Positions 9,412 through 17,602 of a DNA stretch of 47,614 nucleotides are shown one piece after another (positions within the stretch are counted from its first letter, which is position 1; each line of letters begins with the position of its first letter). The stretch comes from Saprospiraceae bacterium (GTDB taxonomy: Bacteria > Bacteroidota > Bacteroidia > Chitinophagales > Saprospiraceae). Below the pieces are notes generated by a model. It was not told the origin of the DNA. It saw nothing but the letters and a program-made list of their open reading frames with translations, and did no database searches. The position numbers and the translations under genes are program-made. The DNA lies in contig JAHDFB010000004.1 of the NCBI GenBank assembly GCA_020628475.1, forward strand, positions 60,077 to 107,690, written 5' to 3'.

Positions 9412-9447
9412 AAGAGTAGCAAAGAACATTGCTGCTCTTTTTTTTTT
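9412..9447 (+). terminator. Rho-independent terminator after sodA
   Basis: The stem AAGAGTAGCA / TGCTGCTCTT (one wobble pair) has an 8-nt loop and is followed by a long T run. Confidence 0.85.
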
Positions 9448-9503
9448 AACGAAAATTTAGTAATTCAACGCTCATTCTACTCGTCATAGCTAAAATAATA
9501 AGA

Positions 9504-9511
9504 TACATTTG
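9504..9511 (+). promoter_or_regulatory. -7 promoter box (TACATTTG) for lolA
   Basis: An exact TAnnTTTG match 20 bp before the start codon at 9532. No TTG occurs at the expected -33 position. Confidence 0.5.
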
Positions 9512-9531
9512 TTGAAAATTAATAAAAACGT

Positions 9532-10188
9532 ATGATCCGATTTATCATTTTACTTCTATTAGTTCCGGTATTAAGTTTTGCTCAAGATAGTATTGATCCT
9601 GAGGCTAAGATTATTTTAGATCAGATTTCTGACAAATTAAAGACCAACGATCAACTGACATTGGACTTTGATTTAACAATTAATTTTCCGGGAATGGATG
9701 CCGATAAAAAGAAAGGTAGGTTGATTCAGAAAGGATCAAAGTTTCGAGTAGAGGTTGGACCTCAAATCATATTAAGTACAGGAGCGGATTTGTATATGAT
9801 CAACATGGAAACACAAAGTGCGCAATTGAGTGCAGCAAGCTCTATGGAAGCTTCGCAAGGGATGATGAATCCGAAACAAATGTTGACCTTATACGATAAT
9901 GGAGATTATTTTTATGCCATCACCGGTGAGGAAGATTATAATGGCTCTAGAGTTTTGAATATAGAGTTCAAACCTAAGGATCGTTATGCCGAATTCTCGA
10001 AAATGAGAATGGCCGTTAATAAAAATACTAACGATCCTGTATATTTAAAGCTATTCAACAAAGATGGTAGTCAATTTATCTTGGATATCAATACAATTGA
10101 TTTTAGAGGAAGTATTGATGAGGATAAATTTGTTTTCTCGGAGCGTTTATTTCCTAATATACAAGTGGAAGATTTGAGAATCGACTAG
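9532..10188 (+). CDS. lolA: LolA-like outer-membrane lipoprotein carrier
   Basis: A protein of 218 residues with a cleavable signal peptide (LLLLVPVLSFAQD). It shows the LolA pattern: the N-terminal helix ILDQISDKLKTNDQLTLDF, then beta-strands GRLIQKGSKFRVEVGPQIILSTGADLYMINMETQSAQ, and later strands VLNIEFKPKD, PVYLKLFNKDGSQFILDINTIDF. LolA shuttles lipoproteins through the periplasm from LolCDE to the outer membrane. This organism encodes several lipoproteins in this window (GldJ, BamD, the hydrolase fusion). The 218-residue length is within the family range. Confidence 0.85.
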   Translation: MIRFIILLLLVPVLSFAQDSIDPEAKIILDQISDKLKTNDQLTLDFDLTINFPGMDADKKKGRLIQKGSKFRVEVGPQIILSTGADLYMINMETQSAQLSAASSMEASQGMMNPKQMLTLYDNGDYFYAITGEEDYNGSRVLNIEFKPKDRYAEFSKMRMAVNKNTNDPVYLKLFNKDGSQFILDINTIDFRGSIDEDKFVFSERLFPNIQVEDLRID

Positions 10189-10191
10189 AGC

Positions 10192-10225
10192 AAAAAAAAA
10201 GTTAGTCGAAGACTCGACTAACTTT
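10192..10225 (-). terminator. Strong rho-independent terminator, minus strand
   Basis: A 12-bp perfect stem with a 4-nt loop. The uninterrupted tract of nine A at 10192-10200 on the plus strand becomes the U-run of a leftward transcript. It may also stop lolA transcripts, although the rightward T-run is only three bases. Confidence 0.8.
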
Positions 10226-10452
10226 GCAAATTATAATCCCATGAACATATCCAAATTAATATCGGTTTTGGTTTAACTATATTTATTTACTCAATCTTAA
10301 TTAACCCAATTTTATTTTTAAGCATTAAAATGTATTACCAATCTCGAGAATATATTTTAACGATTAGAGTGGTTACTCAAGCCACTATAAAACTCTGGTG
10401 TCATTCAAATTTTGGATAAATGTTCCGCCTCATTAGGCTTTTATCTGTTTGA
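10192..10452 (-). ncRNA. Candidate structured small RNA (about 260 nt) with own promoter and terminator
   Basis: No credible ORF lies between lolA and the flavoprotein gene, but the minus strand has a full transcription unit. A -7 box TATATTTG is read at 10465-10458. The unit ends in a perfect 12-bp hairpin AAAGTTAGTCGA / TCGACTAACTTT (10198-10225) whose U-run, nine A on the plus strand, faces leftward. Between them, 10243-10257 pairs with 10408-10425 in a 15-bp helix with 1-nt and 2-nt bulges (GAACAT with ATGTTC, and ATCCAAATT with AATTTTGGAT). Smaller hairpins are AGTGG/CCACT (10368-10386) and GCCT/AGGC (10427-10438). I do not recognise it as tmRNA, RNase P or SRP RNA. A 6S-like or lineage-specific RNA is possible. 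Confidence 0.55.
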
Positions 10453-10457
10453 CACTT

Positions 10458-10465
10458 CAAATATA
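10458..10465 (-). promoter_or_regulatory. -7 promoter box (TATATTTG) of the candidate small RNA
   Basis: An exact TAnnTTTG match on the minus strand. The nearest upstream TTG is 26 bp away, longer than the usual 19-20, the same spacing as at the adhesin gene promoter near 29.87 kb. Confidence 0.5.
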
Positions 10466-10601
10466 CGACCCAATATCACTTTTTTAAAGGACAAAAATGA
10501 CTTTTTGTAGATAAAAGAATTATGCAATAAATGGCTTATAGTCCTATTTTTAATGCATTTTATTTGTTCTAATTGTAGAAAAAATATTATTAAATCAGAT
10601 A

Positions 10602-11873
10602 TTAATAATTAAAAATTTCTTCTGAAATGATCCATGCTGTTGTCCAGGCGGCTTGAAAATTGAATCCTCCAGTAAGCGCGTCAATATTCAAAACTTCTCC
10701 AGCAAAATACAATTGATCGATTGTTTTACTTTGCATGTTCTTGAAATTAATTTCCTTTAATTCAATTCCACCTGATGTAACAAATTCATCTTTGTTGGTA
10801 CTTTTCCCCTTCGCTTCGAACCGGCAATGGCAAAGCAACGTTTCCAATCTATCCATCTCTTTCTTCGTTATGTCAGCCCAATTTTTATGTTCTAGTCCAA
10901 GATGAAGAATCATTTTTTTCCATAATCGCTTTGGTATCGAGAAAGTTCTATCTAATAAGATGTTTTGATTTCCTTTTTCTTTTTTACGCGTTGACAATAT
11001 TTCAGATACCCGACCTTTCGGGAGGTCAACCCAATTTATAAAAACAGAATAATCGTATTGTCGTTCATTCAAAAATCGTGCAGCCCATGAAGAAAGTTTT
11101 AGTATTCCCGGGCCACTGAGTCCCCAGTGGGTGATAAGTATTGGACCAGTTGTTTCCATTTTAAATCCTTCAATACGGACACGACCAGATGGGATGGAGA
11201 CACCAGGAAGACCTTCCAATAATGGATGCTTGATATTAAACGTAAAAAGAGAAGGAACAGGAGGAATTATTTTTAATCCTTTCGCCTCTAGAAGCTTCCA
11301 TATGGATTTCGTGCCACCAGTAGCAATGATCAATTGGTCACTTATTAAAGTTCTATTTTGACTGGTTTGTATTTTAAATTGTCCATCGCGCCTTTCAAAA
11401 TCCTTCATACCCTCGGAAAGACAAATGGTGATCTTATGTTTTTGGGCTTGACCCATAAAACAATCGATAATCGTTTGAGAAGAATTACTAGAAGGGAAAA
11501 TTCTGCCGTCTTCTTCAATATTTGTTTCGATACCTTGAGCATCTAACCAAGCAAGCATGTCGCCACACATAAATTTATGGAATGGACCTAAAAGTTCTTT
11601 GGATCCTCGTGGGTAGAATTTAATTAACTCCTTTGGCTCCCAACAGGCATGTGTTACATTACATCGTCCACCACCAGAAATACGCACCTTGTCTAGGCAT
11701 TTGGTGGATTTTTCCAGAATTAGAATGTTGGTTCCAGGATGTTTCTCCGCAATATTGATCGCACTAAAAAAACCAGCGGCTCCTCCGCCGGAAATGATGA
11801 TATCGTAGGTATTTATTGCCAATAGTTTAGATATTTGTGGTGTAAAACTATGAAAATGGAAAGAGAACATCAT
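10602..11873 (-). CDS. HI0933/YhiN-family FAD-dependent oxidoreductase
   Basis: A flavoprotein of up to 423 residues of the HI0933/BaiN-like family (aminoacetone oxidase-like annotation). The dinucleotide motif DIIISGGGAAGFFSAINIAE is followed by LILEKS and the family hallmark VRISGGGRCNVTH. The C-terminus has FVTSGGIELKEI and LYFAGEVLNIDALTGGFNFQAAW, which closes the FAD site. The physiological substrate is not established for this family. The start is uncertain: ATG 11873 or 11870 adds about 23 residues before the Rossmann strand and overlaps the divergent patatin gene by 24 bp. A TTG at 11822 is the only later alternative. Confidence 0.85.
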   Translation of the reverse strand: MMFSFHFHSFTPQISKLLAINTYDIIISGGGAAGFFSAINIAEKHPGTNILILEKSTKCLDKVRISGGGRCNVTHACWEPKELIKFYPRGSKELLGPFHKFMCGDMLAWLDAQGIETNIEEDGRIFPSSNSSQTIIDCFMGQAQKHKITICLSEGMKDFERRDGQFKIQTSQNRTLISDQLIIATGGTKSIWKLLEAKGLKIIPPVPSLFTFNIKHPLLEGLPGVSIPSGRVRIEGFKMETTGPILITHWGLSGPGILKLSSWAARFLNERQYDYSVFINWVDLPKGRVSEILSTRKKEKGNQNILLDRTFSIPKRLWKKMILHLGLEHKNWADITKKEMDRLETLLCHCRFEAKGKSTNKDEFVTSGGIELKEINFKNMQSKTIDQLYFAGEVLNIDALTGGFNFQAAWTTAWIISEEIFNY

Positions 11874-12632
11874 GTCGGTTTGGTATTAAGCGGTGGCGGT
11901 GCAAAAGGAGCTGCTCATATCGGTGTCCTAAAGGCCATGGAAGAACGTGGCATCGAAGCCACTATAGTTTCTGGAACCAGTGCGGGTGCAATTGTCGGAG
12001 GACTATATTGCAGCGGTTTATCAGCGGATGAGATACTAGATATTTTCTTAAACACGTCTGTTTTTCGTCCAGCTTTTTATACGTGGCGCAAACCTGGAGT
12101 GTTAAATATAAATCCGCTCGCGAAAGTTTTACGACCATACTTTAAATTCGATTCCTTCGAGGACTTGAAATATCCGTGCTATATTGTGGCGACGGATATT
12201 ACGAAAGCTAAACAACGCGTTTTCTCTAAAGGACCAATTATTCAGAGTATTTTAGCCTCGGCATGTTTTCCGGGAATATTTGCTCCCATTGAAATTGGCG
12301 ATTCATTATATTCGGACGGAGGTATTCTTAATAATTTTCCGACAGAACCGATCGCACAAAAATGCGAGCGCCTAATTGGTGTAAATATTCAGCATATTGA
12401 AGCTATCCCAAAGGAAGAATTAAAATCAACCTTTGGTGTTGTACAGCGTGTATATTCTATCTCTACGAAGTTTGCATCCATTGCAAAATATCAGCATTGC
12501 GATGTGGTTATAGCACCTCCGGCCTTGAATAATTTTAATACTTTCGATATGTATAAAATCAAAAGAATGTATGAAATTGGCTATGAACATGCATGTGAAG
12601 TCTTTGATTCTAATTCGAAGCAATGGGTATAG
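11850..12632 (+). CDS. Patatin-like phospholipase
   Basis: A protein of about 260 residues with all patatin motifs: the glycine-rich oxyanion loop LVLSGGGAKGAAHIGVL, the nucleophile motif GTSAG (Ser near residue 43) and the catalytic Asp in YSDGGILNNFP. It has no signal peptide, so it is probably a cytoplasmic or membrane-associated acyl hydrolase resembling RssA-type proteins. The start is ATG 11850 or ATG 11856; the TTG at 11835 is less likely. Its 5' end overlaps that of the divergent flavoprotein gene. Confidence 0.9.
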   Translation: MKMEREHHVGLVLSGGGAKGAAHIGVLKAMEERGIEATIVSGTSAGAIVGGLYCSGLSADEILDIFLNTSVFRPAFYTWRKPGVLNINPLAKVLRPYFKFDSFEDLKYPCYIVATDITKAKQRVFSKGPIIQSILASACFPGIFAPIEIGDSLYSDGGILNNFPTEPIAQKCERLIGVNIQHIEAIPKEELKSTFGVVQRVYSISTKFASIAKYQHCDVVIAPPALNNFNTFDMYKIKRMYEIGYEHACEVFDSNSKQWV

Positions 12633-12666
12633 AAATCTATTCACCCAAAACAGACGAATATCAAAG

Positions 12667-12697
12667 TTGATTCGTTAGTTAAAATGTACTATCTTTG
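12667..12697 (+). promoter_or_regulatory. Promoter TTG-N20-TATCTTTG upstream of bamD
   Basis: TTG 12667-12669 and TATCTTTG 12690-12697 have the same architecture and spacer as the ompA promoter. The -7 box overlaps an upstream in-frame ATG (12684), which fixes the bamD start at ATG 12705. Confidence 0.8.
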
Positions 12698-12704
12698 CGC
12701 GCTT

Positions 12705-13502
12705 ATGATTAGGAAATTATTTTTTGCCTTACCTGTGATTGTTTTACTACTTGTCGCTTCCTGTAAAACGGAATACGAAAAAGTGCGAGCAAGTGGAGAT
12801 CCAGAATTGATGGTAAAAACAGCTGATGCATATTTTAAGGATGAAAAATTTCTACAGGCTCAGACCTTGTATGAGATTGTAATTCCGTATTACCGAGGGA
12901 AGGAAGAGGCTGCTGATATCTTTTTCAATTATGCCTATACGCACTATTACTTGAGAGAATATATTCTGGCCAGTCATTATTTCAAAAACTTTTCGACCAC
13001 CTATTACAACAATAGCAAAAGGGAAGAAGCGATGTTCATGTCGGCATATAGTAATTATGAGTTGTCTCCCAGTCATAAATTGGATCAATCCTATTCGGAT
13101 GTTGCCATCGAAGGATTTCAGCTGTTTGTAAACACCTTTCCGGATTCGGATCGGGTGAAAGAAGCGAATGATCTCATCGAAGAAATGCGCGGGAAAATGG
13201 AGAAAAAGTCTTTCTCTCAGGGGCAGTTGTATCTCGATATCAAGCAATATGAAGCGGCTATGGTTTCCTTCGAAAATATGTTGCAGGAATACCCAGATTC
13301 AGATATGGCAGAAAAAGCTCGATACTTAAGTATTGTAGCAGCATATGAACTGGCAAAAAATAGTATTTACGGAAAACAAGCTAGTCGATATAGAGAAGTA
13401 CTCGAGAAAATCGATAAATACGAAAAAAAACATAAACGTTCTTCTTTTAGAAAGGAACTAAAAGCCATAAAAAACGATTCTAATAAACAGTTAAGTCAAT
13501 AA
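12705..13502 (+). CDS. bamD: Outer-membrane assembly lipoprotein BamD
   Basis: A lipoprotein of 265 residues with lipobox LVASC (Cys20). It is built of TPR-like helices: KTADAYFKDEKFLQAQTLYE, FNYAYTHYYLREYILASHYF, FPDSDRVKEANDLIEEM, LYLDIKQYEAAMVSFENML, YPDSDMAEKARYLSIVAAYE. This is the BamD/YfiO pattern; the protein works with BamA to insert beta-barrels into the outer membrane. It heads a tight cluster with rpoZ (6 bp gap) and coaBC, the order seen in other Bacteroidota, which supports the call. Confidence 0.92.
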   Translation: MIRKLFFALPVIVLLLVASCKTEYEKVRASGDPELMVKTADAYFKDEKFLQAQTLYEIVIPYYRGKEEAADIFFNYAYTHYYLREYILASHYFKNFSTTYYNNSKREEAMFMSAYSNYELSPSHKLDQSYSDVAIEGFQLFVNTFPDSDRVKEANDLIEEMRGKMEKKSFSQGQLYLDIKQYEAAMVSFENMLQEYPDSDMAEKARYLSIVAAYELAKNSIYGKQASRYREVLEKIDKYEKKHKRSSFRKELKAIKNDSNKQLSQ

Positions 13503-13508
13503 TTATTT

Positions 13509-13847
13509 ATGTCGGATATAAAAAGTAAAGTTCAAGGATTGGATCCAAACGTTTCTCCAAGAGATGTAAAGTCGATTGCAGATTCTACAGGTAATATTTA
13601 TGAGGTTCTTTCGGTAATTACGAGCCGAGCAAACCAACTTGCTGTAGATTTAAAAAACGAGCTTCATTCCAAATTGGAAGAGTTTGCTGTTGTTTCTGAG
13701 ACGATTGAAGAAGTTCAAGAAAACAAAGAGCAAATTGAGATTTCTAAATTCTACGAAAGATTACCAAATCCAGTACTTATTGCTACACATGAATTTCTAA
13801 GCGACGAATTGGAATACAAGTATGTAACTCCAGAAAAAAGAGATTAA
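13509..13847 (+). CDS. rpoZ: RNA polymerase omega-like subunit (Bacteroidota type)
   Basis: A small acidic protein of 112 residues. The segment STGNIYEVLSVITSRANQL followed by LKNELHSKLEEFA resembles the omega/Rpb6 core. ENKEQIEISKFYERLPNP is typical of the Bacteroidota omega-like protein found between bamD and coaBC. Omega stabilises the beta' subunit. The Bacteroidota form is divergent and longer at its C-terminus than E. coli RpoZ. Co-transcription with bamD is likely. Confidence 0.85.
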   Translation: MSDIKSKVQGLDPNVSPRDVKSIADSTGNIYEVLSVITSRANQLAVDLKNELHSKLEEFAVVSETIEEVQENKEQIEISKFYERLPNPVLIATHEFLSDELEYKYVTPEKRD

Positions 13848-13853
13848 GAATCC

Positions 13854-15059
13854 ATGAATGGATTAAGCGGTAAGAAAGTATTACTAGCTGTTACGGGATC
13901 GATAGCAGCCTATAAAAGTGTTTTTCTTACGCGTCTATTAATAAAATCAGGGGCTGATGTCAGAGTGATCATGACAAAGGCCTCTTGTGGTTTTGTATCC
14001 CCACTGACTTTTGCAACCTTATCCAAGCACGAAGTTTTCACAGATGTTAGTGCTGAATCAAGTTGGAATAATCATGTCGAACTCGGACTTTGGGCAGACG
14101 CTATGATCGTTGCTCCATGTACTGCCACCACCTTGGCCAAAATGGCGAATGGAATAGCGGATAATATGGTCGTAGCTTGTTACTTATCCGCTAAATGTCC
14201 TGTCTTCATAGCACCAGCCATGGATTTGGATATGTGGAAACATCCATCTACGAAGAAAAATTTAAAATTATTACAAGAGTATGGAAATCATATCATTTCT
14301 GTAGGTTCTGGTGAATTGGCCAGCGGTTTGATTGGTGAAGGTAGAATGGAAGAACCAGAAGAAATTGTACGCAGATTAGATACATTTTGGACGTCAAATC
14401 AAGAACTTAAAGACAAAAAGGTCGTAATAACAGCAGGACCAACCTACGAAGACTTAGATCCTGTACGTTATATTGGAAATCGAAGCACTGGGAAAATGGG
14501 CATCGCTTTGGCTGAAGAGTGTTTGAGTAGAGGAGCCCATGTACACCTCATTTTGGGGCCAAGTAATCAGAGCTATTCGGATCGTATTCAGGAAGTGACA
14601 AGAGTCAGAAGTGCTGAAGAAATGAAGGATGCAATGATTTCGTCTCATACTGATAGTGATATATGTATTTTCGCAGCGGCGGTAGCGGATTATAAACCGG
14701 CGGTACAAAGCGATCAGAAAATAAAGAAAAAGGCAGGTGATATGTCTTTGGCGCTAGCTAGGACCATAGATATTGCAGCTACGGTGGGTAAAGTAAAAAA
14801 ACAAAATCAACTCCATATTGGATTTGCACTCGAGACTGAAAATGAACAAAGTAATGCGATTTCAAAATTGAAACGAAAACAGTTCGATTTAATCGTTCTC
14901 AATTCGCTTAATGATAAGGGCGCTGGATTTGCACACGATACGAATAAAATTAAAATTATAGATGCAGCTGGTGATGTTCGAGCATTTCCATTACAATCCA
15001 AGAAAAATACAGCAAAAGATATAATAGATACTGTCATATCTAAGTTTATTGAAGTATAG
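13854..15059 (+). CDS. coaBC: Bifunctional CoaBC (PPC decarboxylase / PPC synthetase)
   Basis: A protein of 401 residues that makes 4'-phosphopantetheine for coenzyme A. The N-terminal flavin CoaC domain has LLAVTGSIAAYKS, a catalytic His in WNNHVELGLWADAMIVAPCTATTLAKMANGIADN and PAMDLDMW. The C-terminal CoaB domain starts near residue 185 with KVVITAGPTYEDLDPVRYIGNRSTGKMG and has FAAAVADYKP and later KIKK. It starts 6 bp after rpoZ. CoA supply links it to the fatty-acid genes and the phosphopantetheinyl transferase elsewhere in the window. Confidence 0.95.
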   Translation: MNGLSGKKVLLAVTGSIAAYKSVFLTRLLIKSGADVRVIMTKASCGFVSPLTFATLSKHEVFTDVSAESSWNNHVELGLWADAMIVAPCTATTLAKMANGIADNMVVACYLSAKCPVFIAPAMDLDMWKHPSTKKNLKLLQEYGNHIISVGSGELASGLIGEGRMEEPEEIVRRLDTFWTSNQELKDKKVVITAGPTYEDLDPVRYIGNRSTGKMGIALAEECLSRGAHVHLILGPSNQSYSDRIQEVTRVRSAEEMKDAMISSHTDSDICIFAAAVADYKPAVQSDQKIKKKAGDMSLALARTIDIAATVGKVKKQNQLHIGFALETENEQSNAISKLKRKQFDLIVLNSLNDKGAGFAHDTNKIKIIDAAGDVRAFPLQSKKNTAKDIIDTVISKFIEV

Positions 15060-15090
15060 CATGTGCATTAATGCGGTTAAAAGGAAAAGA

Positions 15091-16005
15091 ATGAAAACAA
15101 AAAAATTGAATATTTTCTTGACATTGGGCTTCTTGTTGATGATCAATGTATCCATGTTTGCTCAAGAACTTAATTTTTCAGTATCGGTCCAAGTAGCTCA
15201 ATTACAAACGACAGATGAACGCGTTCTGAAGGCGATGGAAAAGGAGATTGAAGAATTTCTAAATACAACGAGGTGGACACAGGATGAATTCGAGGATGAA
15301 GAAAGAATAGAGGGTAACCTTTTAATTGCTATTGTAAGTGAAAATGGAGCCAATAACTTTGTGGCCGATTTTACCATCCAATCCATTCGCCCCGTATTTA
15401 ATTCAAGCTATAAAACAAAACTGTTAAACTATAAAGATGAAGGGATAGCTTTTTCTTATTTAGAAAATCAACCTATTCGAAATAGTAGTGAAAAGTACTT
15501 TGATAATTTATCGACGATCCTCACATTTTACGCTTATGTCGTATTGGGATTGGATTATGATAGTTTTTCAAAATTGGGTGGACAACCGTATTTTGATATA
15601 GCGAATGATATAATTACTTCCTTGCCAAGTAATTTAGTCAATGCTGGTGGTTGGGCCAAAACATCCAATCGTATTAGCCGTTTTTGGTTAATGGAAAATA
15701 TTACCAATCCTCGTCTAAGAGCGATGCGAGAAGCGATGTATACATTTCACAGAAGAGGTTTAGACGTGATGTGGGAAGATGCTGGAAAGGGCAAGGCAGT
15801 AATTTTGTCCTCCTTGAAAGTCGTGGAAAAAGCGCATCAAACCTATCCGAATACCATGATGGTACGACTCTTTGGAGATAGTAAGAATCAAGAAATTGTC
15901 GAAATATTTCAGATTGCCGATCGAGCCGAGAAACTTAGGGTGTATGAAATTATGGTGGGCATCGATCCTTATAGGACGGGCACCTACAATGTGCTGAAAC
16001 GCTGA
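15091..16005 (+). CDS. porD: DUF4835/PorD-family type IX secretion component
   Basis: About 304 residues with a signal peptide ending in SMFAQE. The rest shows the DUF4835 pattern: LNFSVSVQVAQLQTTDERVLKAMEKEIEEFLNTTRW-type N-terminus (residues 27-65), later LENQPIRNSSEKYFDNLSTIL, ILTFYAYVVLGLDYDSFS, and GIDPYRTGTYNVL at the end. The family is named PorD in T9SS annotation from memory, with the mechanism unclear. ATG 15091 is chosen because it follows AAGGAAAAG and starts the signal peptide; ATG 15061 is upstream. The next gene, purN, starts in the stop codon (TGATG). Confidence 0.8.
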   Translation: MKTKKLNIFLTLGFLLMINVSMFAQELNFSVSVQVAQLQTTDERVLKAMEKEIEEFLNTTRWTQDEFEDEERIEGNLLIAIVSENGANNFVADFTIQSIRPVFNSSYKTKLLNYKDEGIAFSYLENQPIRNSSEKYFDNLSTILTFYAYVVLGLDYDSFSKLGGQPYFDIANDIITSLPSNLVNAGGWAKTSNRISRFWLMENITNPRLRAMREAMYTFHRRGLDVMWEDAGKGKAVILSSLKVVEKAHQTYPNTMMVRLFGDSKNQEIVEIFQIADRAEKLRVYEIMVGIDPYRTGTYNVLKR

Positions 16006-16571
16006 TGAAGAAAATTGCCATTTTTGCCAGTGGGAGTGGTTCCAACGCTGAAAATATCATTGAATTTTTCAAGAATTCTGATCAGGTAGTTGTTAAGCTG
16101 ATCGTATCCAATAAGGCAGATGCTTTCGTCCTGCAACGAGCAAAGAAGCATAAGGTTCCTGCTTTGACTATTACAAGAGATATGTTGTATCAATCAACAG
16201 AACTGATAGATATTCTCAAAGTACTGGAAATAGATCTGATTGTTTTAGCTGGCTTTTTATGGTTGATCCCGGCGTCACTGGTTCAATCTTTTCCAAATAA
16301 AATGATCAATGTGCACCCAGCACTCTTACCGAAGTTTGGTGGAAAAGGAATGTATGGTAGACATGTGCATGAGGCGGTCAAAGAAAAGCAAGAGAAGGAA
16401 ACAGGTATTACGATTCATTATGTCAATGAACACTATGACGAAGGTAATATCATCAAACAATTTAGTTGTTCTTTGAACGAAGAAGATTCAGTGGATGATA
16501 TTGCCGCTAAAATTCATAGCTTAGAAATGGCACACTTTCCAGAGGTGATTCAGTCTTTACTATTGCCCTAG
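16005..16571 (+). CDS. purN: Phosphoribosylglycinamide formyltransferase PurN
   Basis: A cytoplasmic enzyme of 188 residues that transfers formyl from 10-formyl-THF to GAR in purine synthesis. It has the N-terminal ASGSGSNAENI loop and the catalytic triad Asn102 and His104 (INVHPALLPKFGG) and Asp145 (HYDEGNII), matching E. coli N106/H108/D144. It is translationally coupled to porD by a 1-base stop/start overlap. Its 3' end overlaps the convergent PLP enzyme gene by 12 bp. Confidence 0.95.
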   Translation: MKKIAIFASGSGSNAENIIEFFKNSDQVVVKLIVSNKADAFVLQRAKKHKVPALTITRDMLYQSTELIDILKVLEIDLIVLAGFLWLIPASLVQSFPNKMINVHPALLPKFGGKGMYGRHVHEAVKEKQEKETGITIHYVNEHYDEGNIIKQFSCSLNEEDSVDDIAAKIHSLEMAHFPEVIQSLLLP

Positions 16572-17549
16572 CGCTTTATTGAATGCTTGCATGTAGGCAT
16601 AAATCAATGGAAATTCACCTTTGAGTGCAGGCTTGCGATAAAAATATCCGTTCCAAGCTTGAATGCCTCCAGAATGTATCAAACAGATATTTTCTCTACT
16701 AGTACGATGCTTTAACTCATCCATCAAAAAACGCATTAATTTAGACGTGTAGATGGGATCGAATAAAACATCATGGTTTCGTAAAAAGGATTCCGCAAAG
16801 CTGAATAGTTCCATATCCTTTTTGGCGTAAGCCCTATCCAGCGGGTGATTCGCAATGCGAACAAGCTCCTTTGGACAAGTGGATGCCGTTAATACTTCAT
16901 AATAGGATTCGAAATGTGTCTGCTGATAATTTTTAATGGCAGGTACGATAGTTAAAGACTCTCCTGTTTTCAGCGAAAATGCCAATCCAATTCCTGTAGC
17001 CGCGGTACCTAGGGCGCAGTAGTAATGCTGTATGGATTCGTTAAGTTGTGTTCTAATTTCTTGAGCCATCTCTTGGATTCCTTGTATGGCCCATCGGGTC
17101 GATCCACCTTCCGGAAGAATAAAACATCCAGGAAATTGATCTTGAATTTGTTGTAGAAAAGCGGGCTGATGCTTATTTCGATAGGAATCTCTCGAAAGGC
17201 TGTGTAATTGCATATTATACGAGCGACACTGCAGTAGAGTAGGATTAGAAAGGTCGATGGTATCTGTTCGGATAAAGGCATGACAGGGTATGTTCAGGGC
17301 ATGGCTTACAAGGGCAGTAGCTAAAATATGGTTGGAAAATGCTCCACCAAACGTGACTATACAAGAATAATTTCCTTGTATATACTCATGCATCGCATAT
17401 TTTAATTTACGCCACTTATTGCCCGAAATTCCCGGATGGATTAGATCATCTCGTTTGATGTAAACCGTAGATCCAGCTTTAGATGGCAGTGAAATTTTTG
17501 TAATAGGAGAGGGGATATTAAAATCTTCTTCCAATTTCAGTATATGCAT
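16560..17549 (-). CDS. PLP-dependent ACC deaminase / D-cysteine desulfhydrase-like enzyme
   Basis: A PLP fold-type II enzyme of about 329 residues. VYIKRDDLIHPGISGNKWRKLKY holds the Schiff-base Lys (in GNKWRKLKY, near residue 44) and the segment VTFGGAFSNHILATA holds the substrate Ser/Asn/His. LPEGGSTRWAIQGI and ALGTAATGIGLAFSL bind the phosphate. Members deaminate 1-aminocyclopropane-1-carboxylate or desulfhydrate D-cysteine; substrate choice cannot be read here. The start is set at ATG 17549, since the longer frame reaches position 17603, where the divergent channel gene begins. Confidence 0.82.
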   Translation of the reverse strand: MHILKLEEDFNIPSPITKISLPSKAGSTVYIKRDDLIHPGISGNKWRKLKYAMHEYIQGNYSCIVTFGGAFSNHILATALVSHALNIPCHAFIRTDTIDLSNPTLLQCRSYNMQLHSLSRDSYRNKHQPAFLQQIQDQFPGCFILPEGGSTRWAIQGIQEMAQEIRTQLNESIQHYYCALGTAATGIGLAFSLKTGESLTIVPAIKNYQQTHFESYYEVLTASTCPKELVRIANHPLDRAYAKKDMELFSFAESFLRNHDVLFDPIYTSKLMRFLMDELKHRTSRENICLIHSGGIQAWNGYFYRKPALKGEFPLIYAYMQAFNKALGQ

Positions 17550-17602
17550 GCAATAGAAATAAACTATTTTTATAGTTCCTCTAAAGTACGATAATTCAGC
17601 CA

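Noticed and set aside
10226-10600. tmRNA, RNase P RNA or SRP RNA as identity of the candidate ncRNA
   Set aside because: None of the hallmark sequences of those RNAs (for example a tRNA-like CCA end or the RNase P core) could be found.
12852-13247. 131-codon minus-strand open frame
   Set aside because: Antisense to bamD, with composition that mirrors the bamD codons and no protein-like motif.
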